From: an uncultured Bacilli bacterium
GTDB taxonomy: Bacteria > Bacillota_I > Bacilli_A > RF39 > UBA660
Direction of reading: 5' to 3'
Assembly (NCBI GenBank): GCA_947853365.1
Contig: CANTWQ010000012.1
Coordinates: 1 to 6,421, forward strand
Length of the DNA: 6,421 nucleotides
Shown here: positions 1 through 6,017 of the stretch, in pieces
Position numbering within the stretch: position 1 is the stretch's first letter
Layout of the letters: every line of letters starts with the position of its first letter
The notes under the pieces: generated by a model
Databases searched by the model: none
Seen by the model: only the letters and a program-made list of their open reading frames with translations
What the model was told of the DNA's origin: nothing
Program-made: the position numbers and the translations under genes

Positions 1-821
1 CAGTTCATTGGTTTAATTGCAAATTCTTTATCATCGATCGTTGAGGTATACATATTTTCTTTGTAATTGTCCCAATGCCCTGATAACTCCCATAAATCAC
101 GGTTTAACATCATTGGTGTCTTAACAAATACATATCCTTCTTTGCGATGTTCTTCATACCAAAAACGCTCCAATTCATTGCGAAGTGTCATGCCATTTGG
201 AAGCCAAAATGGAAATCCTGGACCATATTCGCTCATCATAAACAATCCAAGTTCCTTTCCCAATTTTTTATGATCCCGTCGCTTTGCTTCTTCTAACAAA
301 TGTAAATGTTCTTCCAAATCTTCTTTCGTATCAAAACAGATTCCATAGATTCTTTGTAACATCCGATTATTTTTATCGCCCTTCCAGTAAGCACCAGAAA
401 CTTTTAGCAATTTAAAATACTTTAATTCTTTCACTGAATCCACATGAGGACCACGACAAAGATCTGTAAAATCTCCTTGGGTATAACAAGTAATTGTCGT
501 TTTCTCATCCATATGAGAAATCAAATCGAGTTTATAAGGATCATCATGAAACATAGAAAGAGCTTCCTCTCTCGTTAATTCGTGACGTACAATTTTCTTC
601 CCATCTTTACTGATTTTTTTCATTTCATGTTCGATTCTTGCCAAATCTTCTTCGTGGATGACATCATTCCCCAAATCGATATCATAATAGAATCCTTCAT
701 CGATCACTGGTCCTACCCAAAATTTTGCATGAGGATATAAATGTTTGACCGCTTGAGCAAGTAAATGCGCACAACTATGATTTAATACACTTAACTTTTC
801 ATCTTCTTTTATCTTTTTCAT
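1..821 (-). CDS. thrS: Threonyl-tRNA synthetase without TGS domain (3' end outside window)
   Basis: Cytoplasmic class II synthetase that attaches threonine to tRNA-Thr. 273 codons are visible before the window ends. The N2 editing domain begins almost at once: HSCAH (residues 15-19, the HxxxH motif) and CRGPH (122-126, CxxxH) are the family's hydrolytic/metal motifs that remove mischarged serine. The catalytic core starts near residue 190, with class II motif 1 around GMTLRNELERFWYEEH (210-225). The last residues, KPMN plus the bases TG, are where the family has its first zinc-binding Cys; motifs 2 and 3 lie outside. In E. coli ThrRS the HxxxH lies near residue 73, so about 58 residues, the whole TGS domain, are absent here. 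The start is fixed by GGGAG nine bases upstream of ATG and by the regulatory leader directly before it. Expression is probably controlled by the upstream T-box. Identification is very secure. Confidence 0.97.
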   Translation of the reverse strand, partial: MKKIKEDEKLSVLNHSCAHLLAQAVKHLYPHAKFWVGPVIDEGFYYDIDLGNDVIHEEDLARIEHEMKKISKDGKKIVRHELTREEALSMFHDDPYKLDLISHMDEKTTITCYTQGDFTDLCRGPHVDSVKELKYFKLLKVSGAYWKGDKNNRMLQRIYGICFDTKEDLEEHLHLLEEAKRRDHKKLGKELGLFMMSEYGPGFPFWLPNGMTLRNELERFWYEEHRKEGYVFVKTPMMLNRDLWELSGHWDNYKENMYTSTIDDKEFAIKPMN

Positions 822-851
822 TATTCCTAACTCCCTTCTTAAAAAACGCCT

Positions 852-1067
852 GAAAAAAACTCCTATTACAATGTAATAGGAGTGCAAATACACGGTACCA
901 TCCTGGTCTTTCGCTTGATTCGTTAACGGTCTGATGCCGGGAACATCTTTCGAGTCCAACTAAAAGAATAGTAACTTCTATTTTCCTAAATCTAGTTCCA
1001 CCCACCCTAGACTCTCTTTCTTATTCCAATAGAAATCGTGTTTCTTCTAAAAACGTTTTTTTATATA
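852..1067 (-). promoter_or_regulatory. T-box riboswitch leader of thrS (threonine, ACU specifier)
   Basis: This leader RNA binds uncharged tRNA-Thr and lets transcription continue into thrS. Stem I: the base helix AGAAGAA (1048-1042) pairs with TTCTTTT (968-962). The helix above, TTCTATT (1034-1028), pairs with AATAGAA (982-976). Between them lies a symmetric 7+7 nt internal loop whose 3' side, GTTACTA (975-969), carries the specifier ACT (972-970) followed by the usual purine. The apical part has AGAGAG (1017-1012) and the hairpin TCTAG/CTAGA (1011-1007/995-991) around GGTGGGTGGAA, as in canonical leaders. The T-box sequence is AGGATGGTACCGTG (904-891). In the antiterminator, AGGA (904-901) pairs with TCCT (881-878) and GTG (893-891) with CAC (884-882), leaving the standard 7-nt bulge TGGTACC. 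The bulge's variable T would pair with a discriminator A. The pairings were read by eye. The ends are approximate. Confidence 0.95.
853..883 (-). terminator. Intrinsic terminator of the thrS T-box
   Basis: A perfect inverted repeat, ACTCCTATTACA (883-872) and TGTAATAGGAGT (870-859), forms a stem of about 10 bp with a small loop and runs straight into seven T residues (859-853). Its 5' arm contains the TCCT (881-878) and CAC (884-882) segments needed for the antiterminator, so the two structures exclude each other. With charged tRNA the terminator should form and stop transcription before thrS. Confidence 0.93.
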
Positions 1068-1073
1068 GTTATA

Positions 1074-1101
1074 ATCATACTCCATTTTTCTCATTTGTCA
1101 A
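1074..1101 (-). promoter_or_regulatory. Sigma-A type promoter for the thrS leader
   Basis: The -35 box is consensus TTGACA (1101-1096) and the -10 box is TATGAT (1079-1074), with 16 bp between them. Transcription would begin near 1067, just ahead of T-box stem I. The -35 box lies inside the last codons of the upstream RNB gene (CTT GAC AAA then TGA), so promoter and coding sequence overlap. thrS is therefore probably its own transcription unit, possibly topped up by readthrough from the dnaI operon. Confidence 0.85.
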
Positions 1102-3061
1102 GAGCCTTTTTTTGCTTCCTAAGATATTTCATTTTATGCCACTCCTTCACATATTGTTCCGTCAAAAAGGTCCGGGCATTCAAATCGACGACTGCTTCTT
1201 GCAATGCTTGTTCCATTTGTCGATAATCATTATCCGTTGGATTTTTAAAATAAAACTGATCGAGGCAAAGATGCGCATAAATATCGGCAAATCGACGCGC
1301 CGGAGATGTCAAGTGACTATAGAAAGGTGCATGTAATCCTGCATGACCAATATTTTCAGTGCTATAAAAAGGACGAGGATAAAGTTTTTTTAATTCGGAT
1401 AAAAAATTAGAATAAGAAATACTTCCTGTTTCCGTATGCGTTTCCATTTCTTCCAAGGCTTCTAAAATCTGTAGATCAACATCATGAACACGATAAATAA
1501 AAGGCAGATGATTTTTAGAAAAATACATTGGTACCAGCGTATTCGGAAGTAACATTCCTAATCGCACCATGTCTTCTGCCCGACTACTGCCGGTAATATT
1601 GGTTCCCGTAATATTGGACACATCCTTCGTCGCCATACGATAATATTTATCTTCCGCATACATCCGTGACAAAGGATAAAGGGCATCATTCAAATAAACA
1701 ACCGCTGCTAAAACCGGACGCGAAGTATTCCCGTCACTAATAATTTGATTAACCTCTTGATAAGAAAAGTTACGATCCACTTTAATAATCGTATTTTCAA
1801 ACCAAAAAGTTTCAATTTCCCCTTTTGAACTCAATTGCACAAAGAAACTCTTGGCATAACGATAAGCATTAGAAGTAAGAGAGAAGCGTGATAACAATAA
1901 TTTTTTAGGAAACATGGGCATCGTTTGACTTGGCAAATAAATCGCCGTCGTTTGTGTCTTTGCCTGCTGATATAACTTGGATTCTAACGGAAGAGAAGCT
2001 AATATATCCGTAATATGAATGCCTAATAAATAAGAGCCATCCATCGTCTTTTCAACACTAAAAGCATCATCAAAACATGCCGTTTCACAACCATCAATCG
2101 TAAAAATTGGCATCTTTAACGTTCTCCTACTACCAGCTTTAGCATTTGACGTAACCTCTTGTCTTAAGATTGCCGCAGTTTCTTTTTTATTCTCTTTTTT
2201 CAACAATAATGGAAAATCATATTTAAAGCGAAGTTCATTGGAAGTTAAAAACCGTTCCTCGTTTTCGAAAAAGCGTTCCTGTTGCCTCTCCCAAAACAAA
2301 AGTTTACGACTTGCTTCTTTGGATAAAAAGAGATCCTTCTCTTCATATCTATGAGCTAAATCATGCCACAAGTTTTCCAACGCTGTAAAAGAAGGCATTT
2401 CAAAATGGTCCATCTCTTGAATATAACATAATACGCGGTCGAGATGAACAATTCTTTCCAACGAGGATGCATCTAAATGATCAATATAACTAAAAACCGC
2501 ATCTTGATAAAGATACATCATATTTCCGAACAAAGACAGCCCTTCTCGATCTTGAAACCGCACCAAAAAAGGATATTTCGTTAAAATCTGCTCAAAATAA
2601 ACAAATTGGGTTGGCTCCGTAGCCAAACGCAATAAAAAATTTCCCAAATCTTCCTGATCTTTGACAGGGAGGGAAAAAGCAATGATCGCATCCAATAAAT
2701 CAACAGAATCCAAAGATTCTTTAAAAATATTCCGTATTTCTTCGCTCATTTCATCTTTTTTATCATGAATTGCATATAACAGGGCATCTTTTGTTAGTTT
2801 TAGCCGTTCCCGAAACTCTTCTTCCTGAATGGACGATGTTTTAGAAATTTCCAAATAAAGGGGAAATAGTTCCAAGAAATACCGATAGTCTTCACCTGGC
2901 ATCACATGTTTTGCTTCTCTTTCAATTAAAGCTAAACTTTCCCGCAAAAAGGAAGAAAGATCGTGATGTAAAGATAATTCCTGATACGAAGAAAAATCAT
3001 GCTTTTGTAGCCGTTCTTTTAAATGATCCAACCGTTTATCACTAATTTGCCATACTTCCAT
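1091..3061 (-). CDS. RNB-domain (RNase II/R family) protein, atypical active site, no S1 domain
   Basis: 656 residues. The C-terminal half (about 312-630) is an RNB exoribonuclease domain, the fold that degrades RNA 3' to 5'. Family motifs appear in order: TIDGCETACFDDAFSV (321-336), GIHITD (347-352), YLPSQTMPMFPKKLLLSRF (375-393), AEDM (495-498), PFIYRVHD (520-527) and YSHLTSPARRFAD (581-593), which carries the conserved phosphate-contacting Arg. Of the four metal-site Asp residues, D323, D331 and D332 are present, but the position matching E. coli RNase II D207 is Cys329 (TGT, 2077-2075). Residues 1-310 look entirely helical and resemble no cold-shock/OB domain. The protein ends about 26 residues after the domain with no S1 domain, unlike typical RNase R of 700-800 residues. 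ATG follows AAGGGG by 8 nt, and this SD lies inside the end of dnaI, whose stop is one base away, so translation is probably coupled. It could be an active but divergent RNase or an RNA-binding pseudonuclease; I would not call it rnr. Confidence 0.85.
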   Translation of the reverse strand: MEVWQISDKRLDHLKERLQKHDFSSYQELSLHHDLSSFLRESLALIEREAKHVMPGEDYRYFLELFPLYLEISKTSSIQEEEFRERLKLTKDALLYAIHDKKDEMSEEIRNIFKESLDSVDLLDAIIAFSLPVKDQEDLGNFLLRLATEPTQFVYFEQILTKYPFLVRFQDREGLSLFGNMMYLYQDAVFSYIDHLDASSLERIVHLDRVLCYIQEMDHFEMPSFTALENLWHDLAHRYEEKDLFLSKEASRKLLFWERQQERFFENEERFLTSNELRFKYDFPLLLKKENKKETAAILRQEVTSNAKAGSRRTLKMPIFTIDGCETACFDDAFSVEKTMDGSYLLGIHITDILASLPLESKLYQQAKTQTTAIYLPSQTMPMFPKKLLLSRFSLTSNAYRYAKSFFVQLSSKGEIETFWFENTIIKVDRNFSYQEVNQIISDGNTSRPVLAAVVYLNDALYPLSRMYAEDKYYRMATKDVSNITGTNITGSSRAEDMVRLGMLLPNTLVPMYFSKNHLPFIYRVHDVDLQILEALEEMETHTETGSISYSNFLSELKKLYPRPFYSTENIGHAGLHAPFYSHLTSPARRFADIYAHLCLDQFYFKNPTDNDYRQMEQALQEAVVDLNARTFLTEQYVKEWHKMKYLRKQKKALDK

Positions 3062-3062
3062 A

Positions 3063-3977
3063 TTATTTTCCCCTTCTATTTTTACTCACCAGCGAATAAC
3101 AAACGCACAATTCTTGAATTCGTTCAATAATACGCCTTGCTTTCACTTGATCAATACTTTGACGACTCATCGCCAAATGGCTTTCTAACTGTTCTAGAGT
3201 AAAATTAGAAGTAAAAAATGTCGGTAATCCCTCGTCCATTCGATATTGTAAAATAGGGCCCAATACTTCATCTCGATTCCAAGCCGTCACATTTTCTGCG
3301 CCAATATCATCTAAAAGCAACAAAGGAACCGTTCTGACAGTATGATATTTTTCTTTATAATCCTCTCCAAAGGATTCTTTTAAACTCCGTAAAAATTCAG
3401 GATAATAAATCACGGCACTAGCAATATTATGCTTCGCAAGTTCATTCAATAAAGCAACCACCATATAAGTTTTACCAGAGCCAAAATTACCATAAAGATA
3501 CATTCCTTTTCCCTCTTTATGCGCAAGATAGTTTTTAATAAAAGATACCATATATTTGATAATTTCTTTCCGGTTACTATCATCCCGATACAACGATTTC
3601 ATACTTGCTTCTTTCATCCGTTTGGGAACTTCAAACAAATAAATATTTTTTTGATATGCCGTATCCATCAACCGTTTCTGATAATAAGGACAAGCTTGAT
3701 AAGAAAAAACCACTGCTTGATCGACCGCTTCCGCTTTTAGCAAAAAACCTTTTTCTTTATTTTGACATGCCGGAAGTCCCGGACAGTTGCTACAATGCAA
3801 AAATTCTTGGTAACTATCTTGCAATCTGGAAGTATATTTCATTAACACATCTTCACTTAAATGCAAGGTCTTCACATAACGCAAAAAATTAGAATCCTGA
3901 ATCGCCTTATGAAAAGAAACATGTAAATCTTGCTCTTCTTCTTTGGTTAAGGAAACCATTTGTCCGATTTCTTTCAT
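3063..3977 (-). CDS. dnaI: Primosomal protein DnaI, AAA+ helicase loader
   Basis: ATPase that loads the replicative DnaC-type hexameric helicase during replication initiation and restart in Bacillota; cytoplasmic. 304 residues against about 311 in B. subtilis. The N-terminal helicase-binding region (1-110) contains CSNCPGLPAC (62-71) and C96, matching the zinc-binding region of DnaI. The His ligand known in B. subtilis is not obvious, and C71 may substitute. The AAA+ domain has Walker A GNFGSGKT (163-170), Walker B LLLLDDIG (219-226), sensor-1 TSN (256-258) and a basic ARRIIERI (280-287) at the arginine-finger/sensor-2 end. I chose ATG 3977 because AAGGTGAG lies just upstream and the family start fits. 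The longer frame to 4115 would overlap the preceding gene and adds a low-complexity, non-conserved stretch. It precedes the RNB gene by one base. Identification is secure. Confidence 0.96.
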   Translation of the reverse strand: MKEIGQMVSLTKEEEQDLHVSFHKAIQDSNFLRYVKTLHLSEDVLMKYTSRLQDSYQEFLHCSNCPGLPACQNKEKGFLLKAEAVDQAVVFSYQACPYYQKRLMDTAYQKNIYLFEVPKRMKEASMKSLYRDDSNRKEIIKYMVSFIKNYLAHKEGKGMYLYGNFGSGKTYMVVALLNELAKHNIASAVIYYPEFLRSLKESFGEDYKEKYHTVRTVPLLLLDDIGAENVTAWNRDEVLGPILQYRMDEGLPTFFTSNFTLEQLESHLAMSRQSIDQVKARRIIERIQELCVCYSLVSKNRRGK

Positions 3978-3995
3978 ACTTCTCACCTTATCTCT

Positions 3996-4024
3996 ATTAT
4001 AGAAGAAAAAAAAAGAAGATACAA
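3996..4024 (-). promoter_or_regulatory. Possible promoter directly before dnaI
   Basis: A perfect -10 TATAAT (4001-3996) lies 17 bp downstream of TTGTAT (4024-4019), a poor -35 with only TTG matching. The start point would fall at about 3989, right at the dnaI SD, leaving a very short leader. The surrounding T-run also makes a chance TATAAT likely. It may be a minor dnaI promoter. Confidence 0.35.
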
Positions 4025-4030
4025 ATCTTT
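4010..4030 (-). terminator. Weak terminator-like hairpin between the membrane gene and dnaI
   Basis: AAGAT and ATCTT around the loop TTGT form a short stem, followed closely by nine T residues after a C. The stem is only 5 bp and AT-rich, so at most it would cause partial termination after the membrane-protein gene and reduce readthrough into dnaI. Confidence 0.3.
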
Positions 4031-4042
4031 TCTTGCTTTTTA

Positions 4043-4576
4043 TCAAACACTTTCCAAATAGGTGACACCGACAAACTCGTAGTCTTGAGCTACTTGGGCA
4101 TTTTGATCTAACCAAACACGAATAGAAAAATTCTGTACTTCGTACGCTGGAAGAGTCCCTTCGAACACTAACCCATCTAAATTTAAATTGCGAATCGGAT
4201 AAGCCTCTTCTCCGACCATCAATTGATAACGAAGTTGGGAAGGTGATAAACTTTTGCTTACATCCTTTAGTTTCGTAACATCATTTTTAAAATAAATACG
4301 GTAGGTGACATTGATTGGCAAATCATTGACCACTTGAAAAGAATAAGCATCCATGGATAATCCCAATTCATCTGATGTTGGTTCCATCATAACAAAAAGT
4401 GACTCACTGACCGGATTCAAATAAAATGACGGATTCTGATATGCATACGCCATACTATTTTCTAATCGTTCTTGTTGTGGAAAATACCAAAACACCGTTG
4501 TTATAATCAGGAACAGACACCAAAAGCAAATGGAAAACACCAATCGATAGATTTCTTTTTTGATACTCGTTGGCAC
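4043..4576 (-). CDS. Membrane-anchored protein of unknown function
   Basis: I do not recognise this gene. From the GTG at 4576 it encodes 177 residues. After a short basic N-terminus (IKKEIYR) comes one strongly hydrophobic segment (about residues 12-32, rich in F, L, I and W), then about 145 residues probably outside the membrane (N-in, C-out by the positive-inside rule). The outer part looks beta-rich, with alternating segments such as VTYRIYFKN and NFSIRVWLD, reminiscent of the Ig-like/TasA-type sandwiches of small secreted Bacillota proteins; that resemblance is a weak guess. There is no Cys in the outer part and no lipobox. GTG is preferred because GGGGGA lies 7 nt before it; the TTG at 4591 lies only a few bases from the likely transcript start. 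It lies between dnaB and dnaI with its own strong promoter. B. subtilis has no gene in this position. Confidence 0.75.
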   Translation of the reverse strand: MPTSIKKEIYRLVFSICFWCLFLIITTVFWYFPQQERLENSMAYAYQNPSFYLNPVSESLFVMMEPTSDELGLSMDAYSFQVVNDLPINVTYRIYFKNDVTKLKDVSKSLSPSQLRYQLMVGEEAYPIRNLNLDGLVFEGTLPAYEVQNFSIRVWLDQNAQVAQDYEFVGVTYLESV

Positions 4577-4602
4577 AAAACCATCCCCCAAATCGAGGAT
4601 AT

Positions 4603-4631
4603 ATCATACCAAAAAAGAATCTTTCTGTCAA
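4603..4631 (-). promoter_or_regulatory. Strong sigma-A promoter for the membrane gene, dnaI and the RNB gene
   Basis: Consensus -35 TTGACA (4631-4626), exactly 17 bp spacing, and -10 TATGAT (4608-4603). The start point should fall near 4596, giving a leader of about 20 nt before GTG 4576. The -35 box contains the TGA (4630-4628) that ends the dnaB tail frame. This promoter would let dnaI and the RNB gene be expressed independently of dnaB. Confidence 0.85.
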
Positions 4632-4786
4632 GAAAACTCCTGTAACAAAGCATCCATCTCATCCTGATCTTCTTCACTTGGTTTTTGAGCATCGACATTT
4701 TGGTGAAACCAATCCGGCAATACTTCTTGTTTTGGCTTCTTCGATACCGTATTATTTTTTTCTTGTTGTTTTTGTTTCGCACGTTT
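4628..4786 (-). pseudogene. C-terminal tail of dnaB cut off by an in-frame TAA
   Basis: After the TAA at 4789-4787 the same frame continues for 52 codons to TGA. The tail is very basic and Gln/Lys-rich at first (KRAKQKQQEK), then has EVLPDWFHQN, a motif of the kind often seen near the ends of DnaB/DnaD-family proteins, and finishes with an acidic segment ending DALLQEFS. It has no plausible start or SD of its own. This looks like the natural end of DnaB (435 residues with the stop read as an amino acid, against about 472 in B. subtilis), separated by one nonsense codon. A sequencing error, a recent mutation or stop-codon readthrough could each explain it. Confidence 0.7.
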
Positions 4787-5935
4787 TTATTTCTTATGTT
4801 CTTTTTCAATCGTTTTCATGGCATCTTCGACTGTTTCCACTTGCAAGCGACAAAGTTGCGAAGCGATCGTTTCCACATAGGCTTTACTTAATTTTTGATT
4901 GTTTACTTTTAATACATAATCGATTAAAGCATTGACAACACCCGATTTTAATCCCATATCGACCATGAGATGTTCGATCAATTTTAAATCTCTACTACTA
5001 GGTTCTGCCCCACCAGAAGCGCTTTTTAAATAATCATATGGTGTCAAATTTTCAAAAGAATAGACCATTGTTGCCCAATTAGAACGATCCCCCACAGGAT
5101 GTTTTAAATATTCCGGTTGTACCGAATACACAAGCGTCGGTAACTTTCCCCCTTCTTCGAATTGATAAAAATTACGACAAGCCTTTCTAAGTTCTGTTTT
5201 ATCGATAAGCCCCTTATCATTGAGACTATTACGCACCAATCCTTGCATTTGCAAATCATCAATCCCATAAATAAAAGATAAATTATTGATCAAATCACGG
5301 ATATCAGCAGTAAAGCATTTATCACTGACAATGTTTTTAGGAATGCTGGCAACGAGTAAATCAAAATCGATTTTACTCGTGACAACAATCTGATTTTTAC
5401 TTACCTTTTGTACTTCATCTGTTTCTAAAATATTTCGTGCCGAAACGCTCTGAAAAACCTCATGAAAGCTTTTGGTAATATCAGTGTAACCTTTTAAATG
5501 AATGCGCGGCAACTTAAAATATCCTAATAAACGCTCATATTCTAATTTACCAAGATTGTTATATAACACGACATTTAAAATAGGATGATTAAAAAAATCA
5601 GAAGCAGACATTGGAGAATAAATTTGATAAACAAAATGATTGACATGATTGGATTGATAGTATGTCTTTAAAAGTCCAACAGCTTCTAATTTTTCACGAG
5701 CAACAACAATATCAGATAACGACAGTTGCATCGTACTCATCAAATGATGATGGGTCACTTCCTCACTCATCAATTCCCGTTTATCCAAATCATCCAAAAA
5801 AGTGAAATAAAGGCTTGTCGCCGTATGACCAATAATCGGTTGATAAAGCATCGTAATAATCTTCCGATCGGATTCATTTAAAATCGTCTTGTTAATCACT
5901 ACATATAAATCCGCAGGTAACACATTTACCGCCAT
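4787..5935 (-). CDS. dnaB: Replication initiation/helicase-loading protein DnaB (Bacillus type), C-terminus truncated
   Basis: Acts at oriC after DnaA and DnaD, and with DnaI it loads the replicative helicase; it is membrane-associated in B. subtilis. The first TAA gives 382 residues. The N-terminal winged-helix DDBH1 region shows the family signature MLYQPIIGHTATSLYFTFL (29-47). A variable helical middle follows. The C-terminal DDBH2 (DnaB_2) domain covers about 295-375 and contains GVVNALIDYVL (332-342) and KLSKAYVETIASQL (348-361). The latter matches the YxxxIxxxW motif of DnaD/DnaB proteins except that the final W is Leu. ATG 5935 follows GGGAGGTG by about 8 nt, a very strong SD. The reading frame continues past the TAA into a conserved-looking tail (see 4628-4786). 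The DnaB core is complete, so the truncated product might still work. Not to be confused with the E. coli DnaB helicase. Confidence 0.93.
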   Translation of the reverse strand: MAVNVLPADLYVVINKTILNESDRKIITMLYQPIIGHTATSLYFTFLDDLDKRELMSEEVTHHHLMSTMQLSLSDIVVAREKLEAVGLLKTYYQSNHVNHFVYQIYSPMSASDFFNHPILNVVLYNNLGKLEYERLLGYFKLPRIHLKGYTDITKSFHEVFQSVSARNILETDEVQKVSKNQIVVTSKIDFDLLVASIPKNIVSDKCFTADIRDLINNLSFIYGIDDLQMQGLVRNSLNDKGLIDKTELRKACRNFYQFEEGGKLPTLVYSVQPEYLKHPVGDRSNWATMVYSFENLTPYDYLKSASGGAEPSSRDLKLIEHLMVDMGLKSGVVNALIDYVLKVNNQKLSKAYVETIASQLCRLQVETVEDAMKTIEKEHKK

Positions 5936-5959
5936 ATGGCAACACCTCCCTACAACACT

Positions 5960-5968
5960 ATTCTATCA
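5960..5968 (-). promoter_or_regulatory. Extended -10 promoter of dnaB
   Basis: TGATAGAAT supplies the TGn extension (5968-5966) and the -10 box TAGAAT (5965-5960). The -35 position (about 5988-5983, CTTTTA) is poor, which is common with extended -10 promoters. Transcription would start near 5953, a few bases before the SD GGGAGG (5950-5945). Confidence 0.55.
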
Positions 5969-5973
5969 CAAAG

Positions 5974-5998
5974 AAAAAAAGATAAAAGCATCTTCTTT
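5974..5998 (-). terminator. Weak intrinsic terminator after the Rpn-like gene
   Basis: AAAGAAGAT (5998-5990) pairs with ATCTTTTTT (5983-5975), 9 bp with one G-T, around the loop GCTTTT; the T-run continues to 5974. It lies 20 bp past the stop of the Rpn-like gene. The stem is AT-rich, so termination is probably incomplete. Confidence 0.45.
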
Positions 5999-6017
5999 AC
6001 AATTTTTAATTTCTATC

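Noticed and set aside
799..1005. Possible 68-residue minus-strand protein between the RNB gene and thrS
   Set aside because: It lies across the T-box leader structure, where RNA pairing explains the sequence, and it has no SD.
3519..3892. Plus-strand open frames opposite dnaI
   Set aside because: dnaI on the minus strand is certain here, and these are antisense shadows without start signals.
3978..4115. N-terminal extension of dnaI to 4115
   Set aside because: It overlaps the end of the preceding gene, crosses a T-rich hairpin and a -10-like box, and gives a Phe/Ser-rich low-complexity peptide. The ATG at 3977 has a good SD and gives the family length.
4787..4789. TAA read as an amino acid through genetic-code change
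   Set aside because: dnaI also ends with TAA, directly before a well-placed next gene, so UAA works as a stop in this organism.
4507..4809. Possible 100-residue basic protein on the minus strand
   Set aside because: It is an out-of-frame reading of the dnaB tail and the start of the membrane gene. The in-frame tail has protein-like composition, whereas this frame is a Lys/Asn/Arg-rich artefact.
4570..4935. Plus-strand open frame of 121 residues
   Set aside because: It is antisense to the dnaB end and the membrane gene, with hydrophobic Phe/Leu-rich composition typical of antisense to Lys/Glu-rich coding sequence, and no SD.
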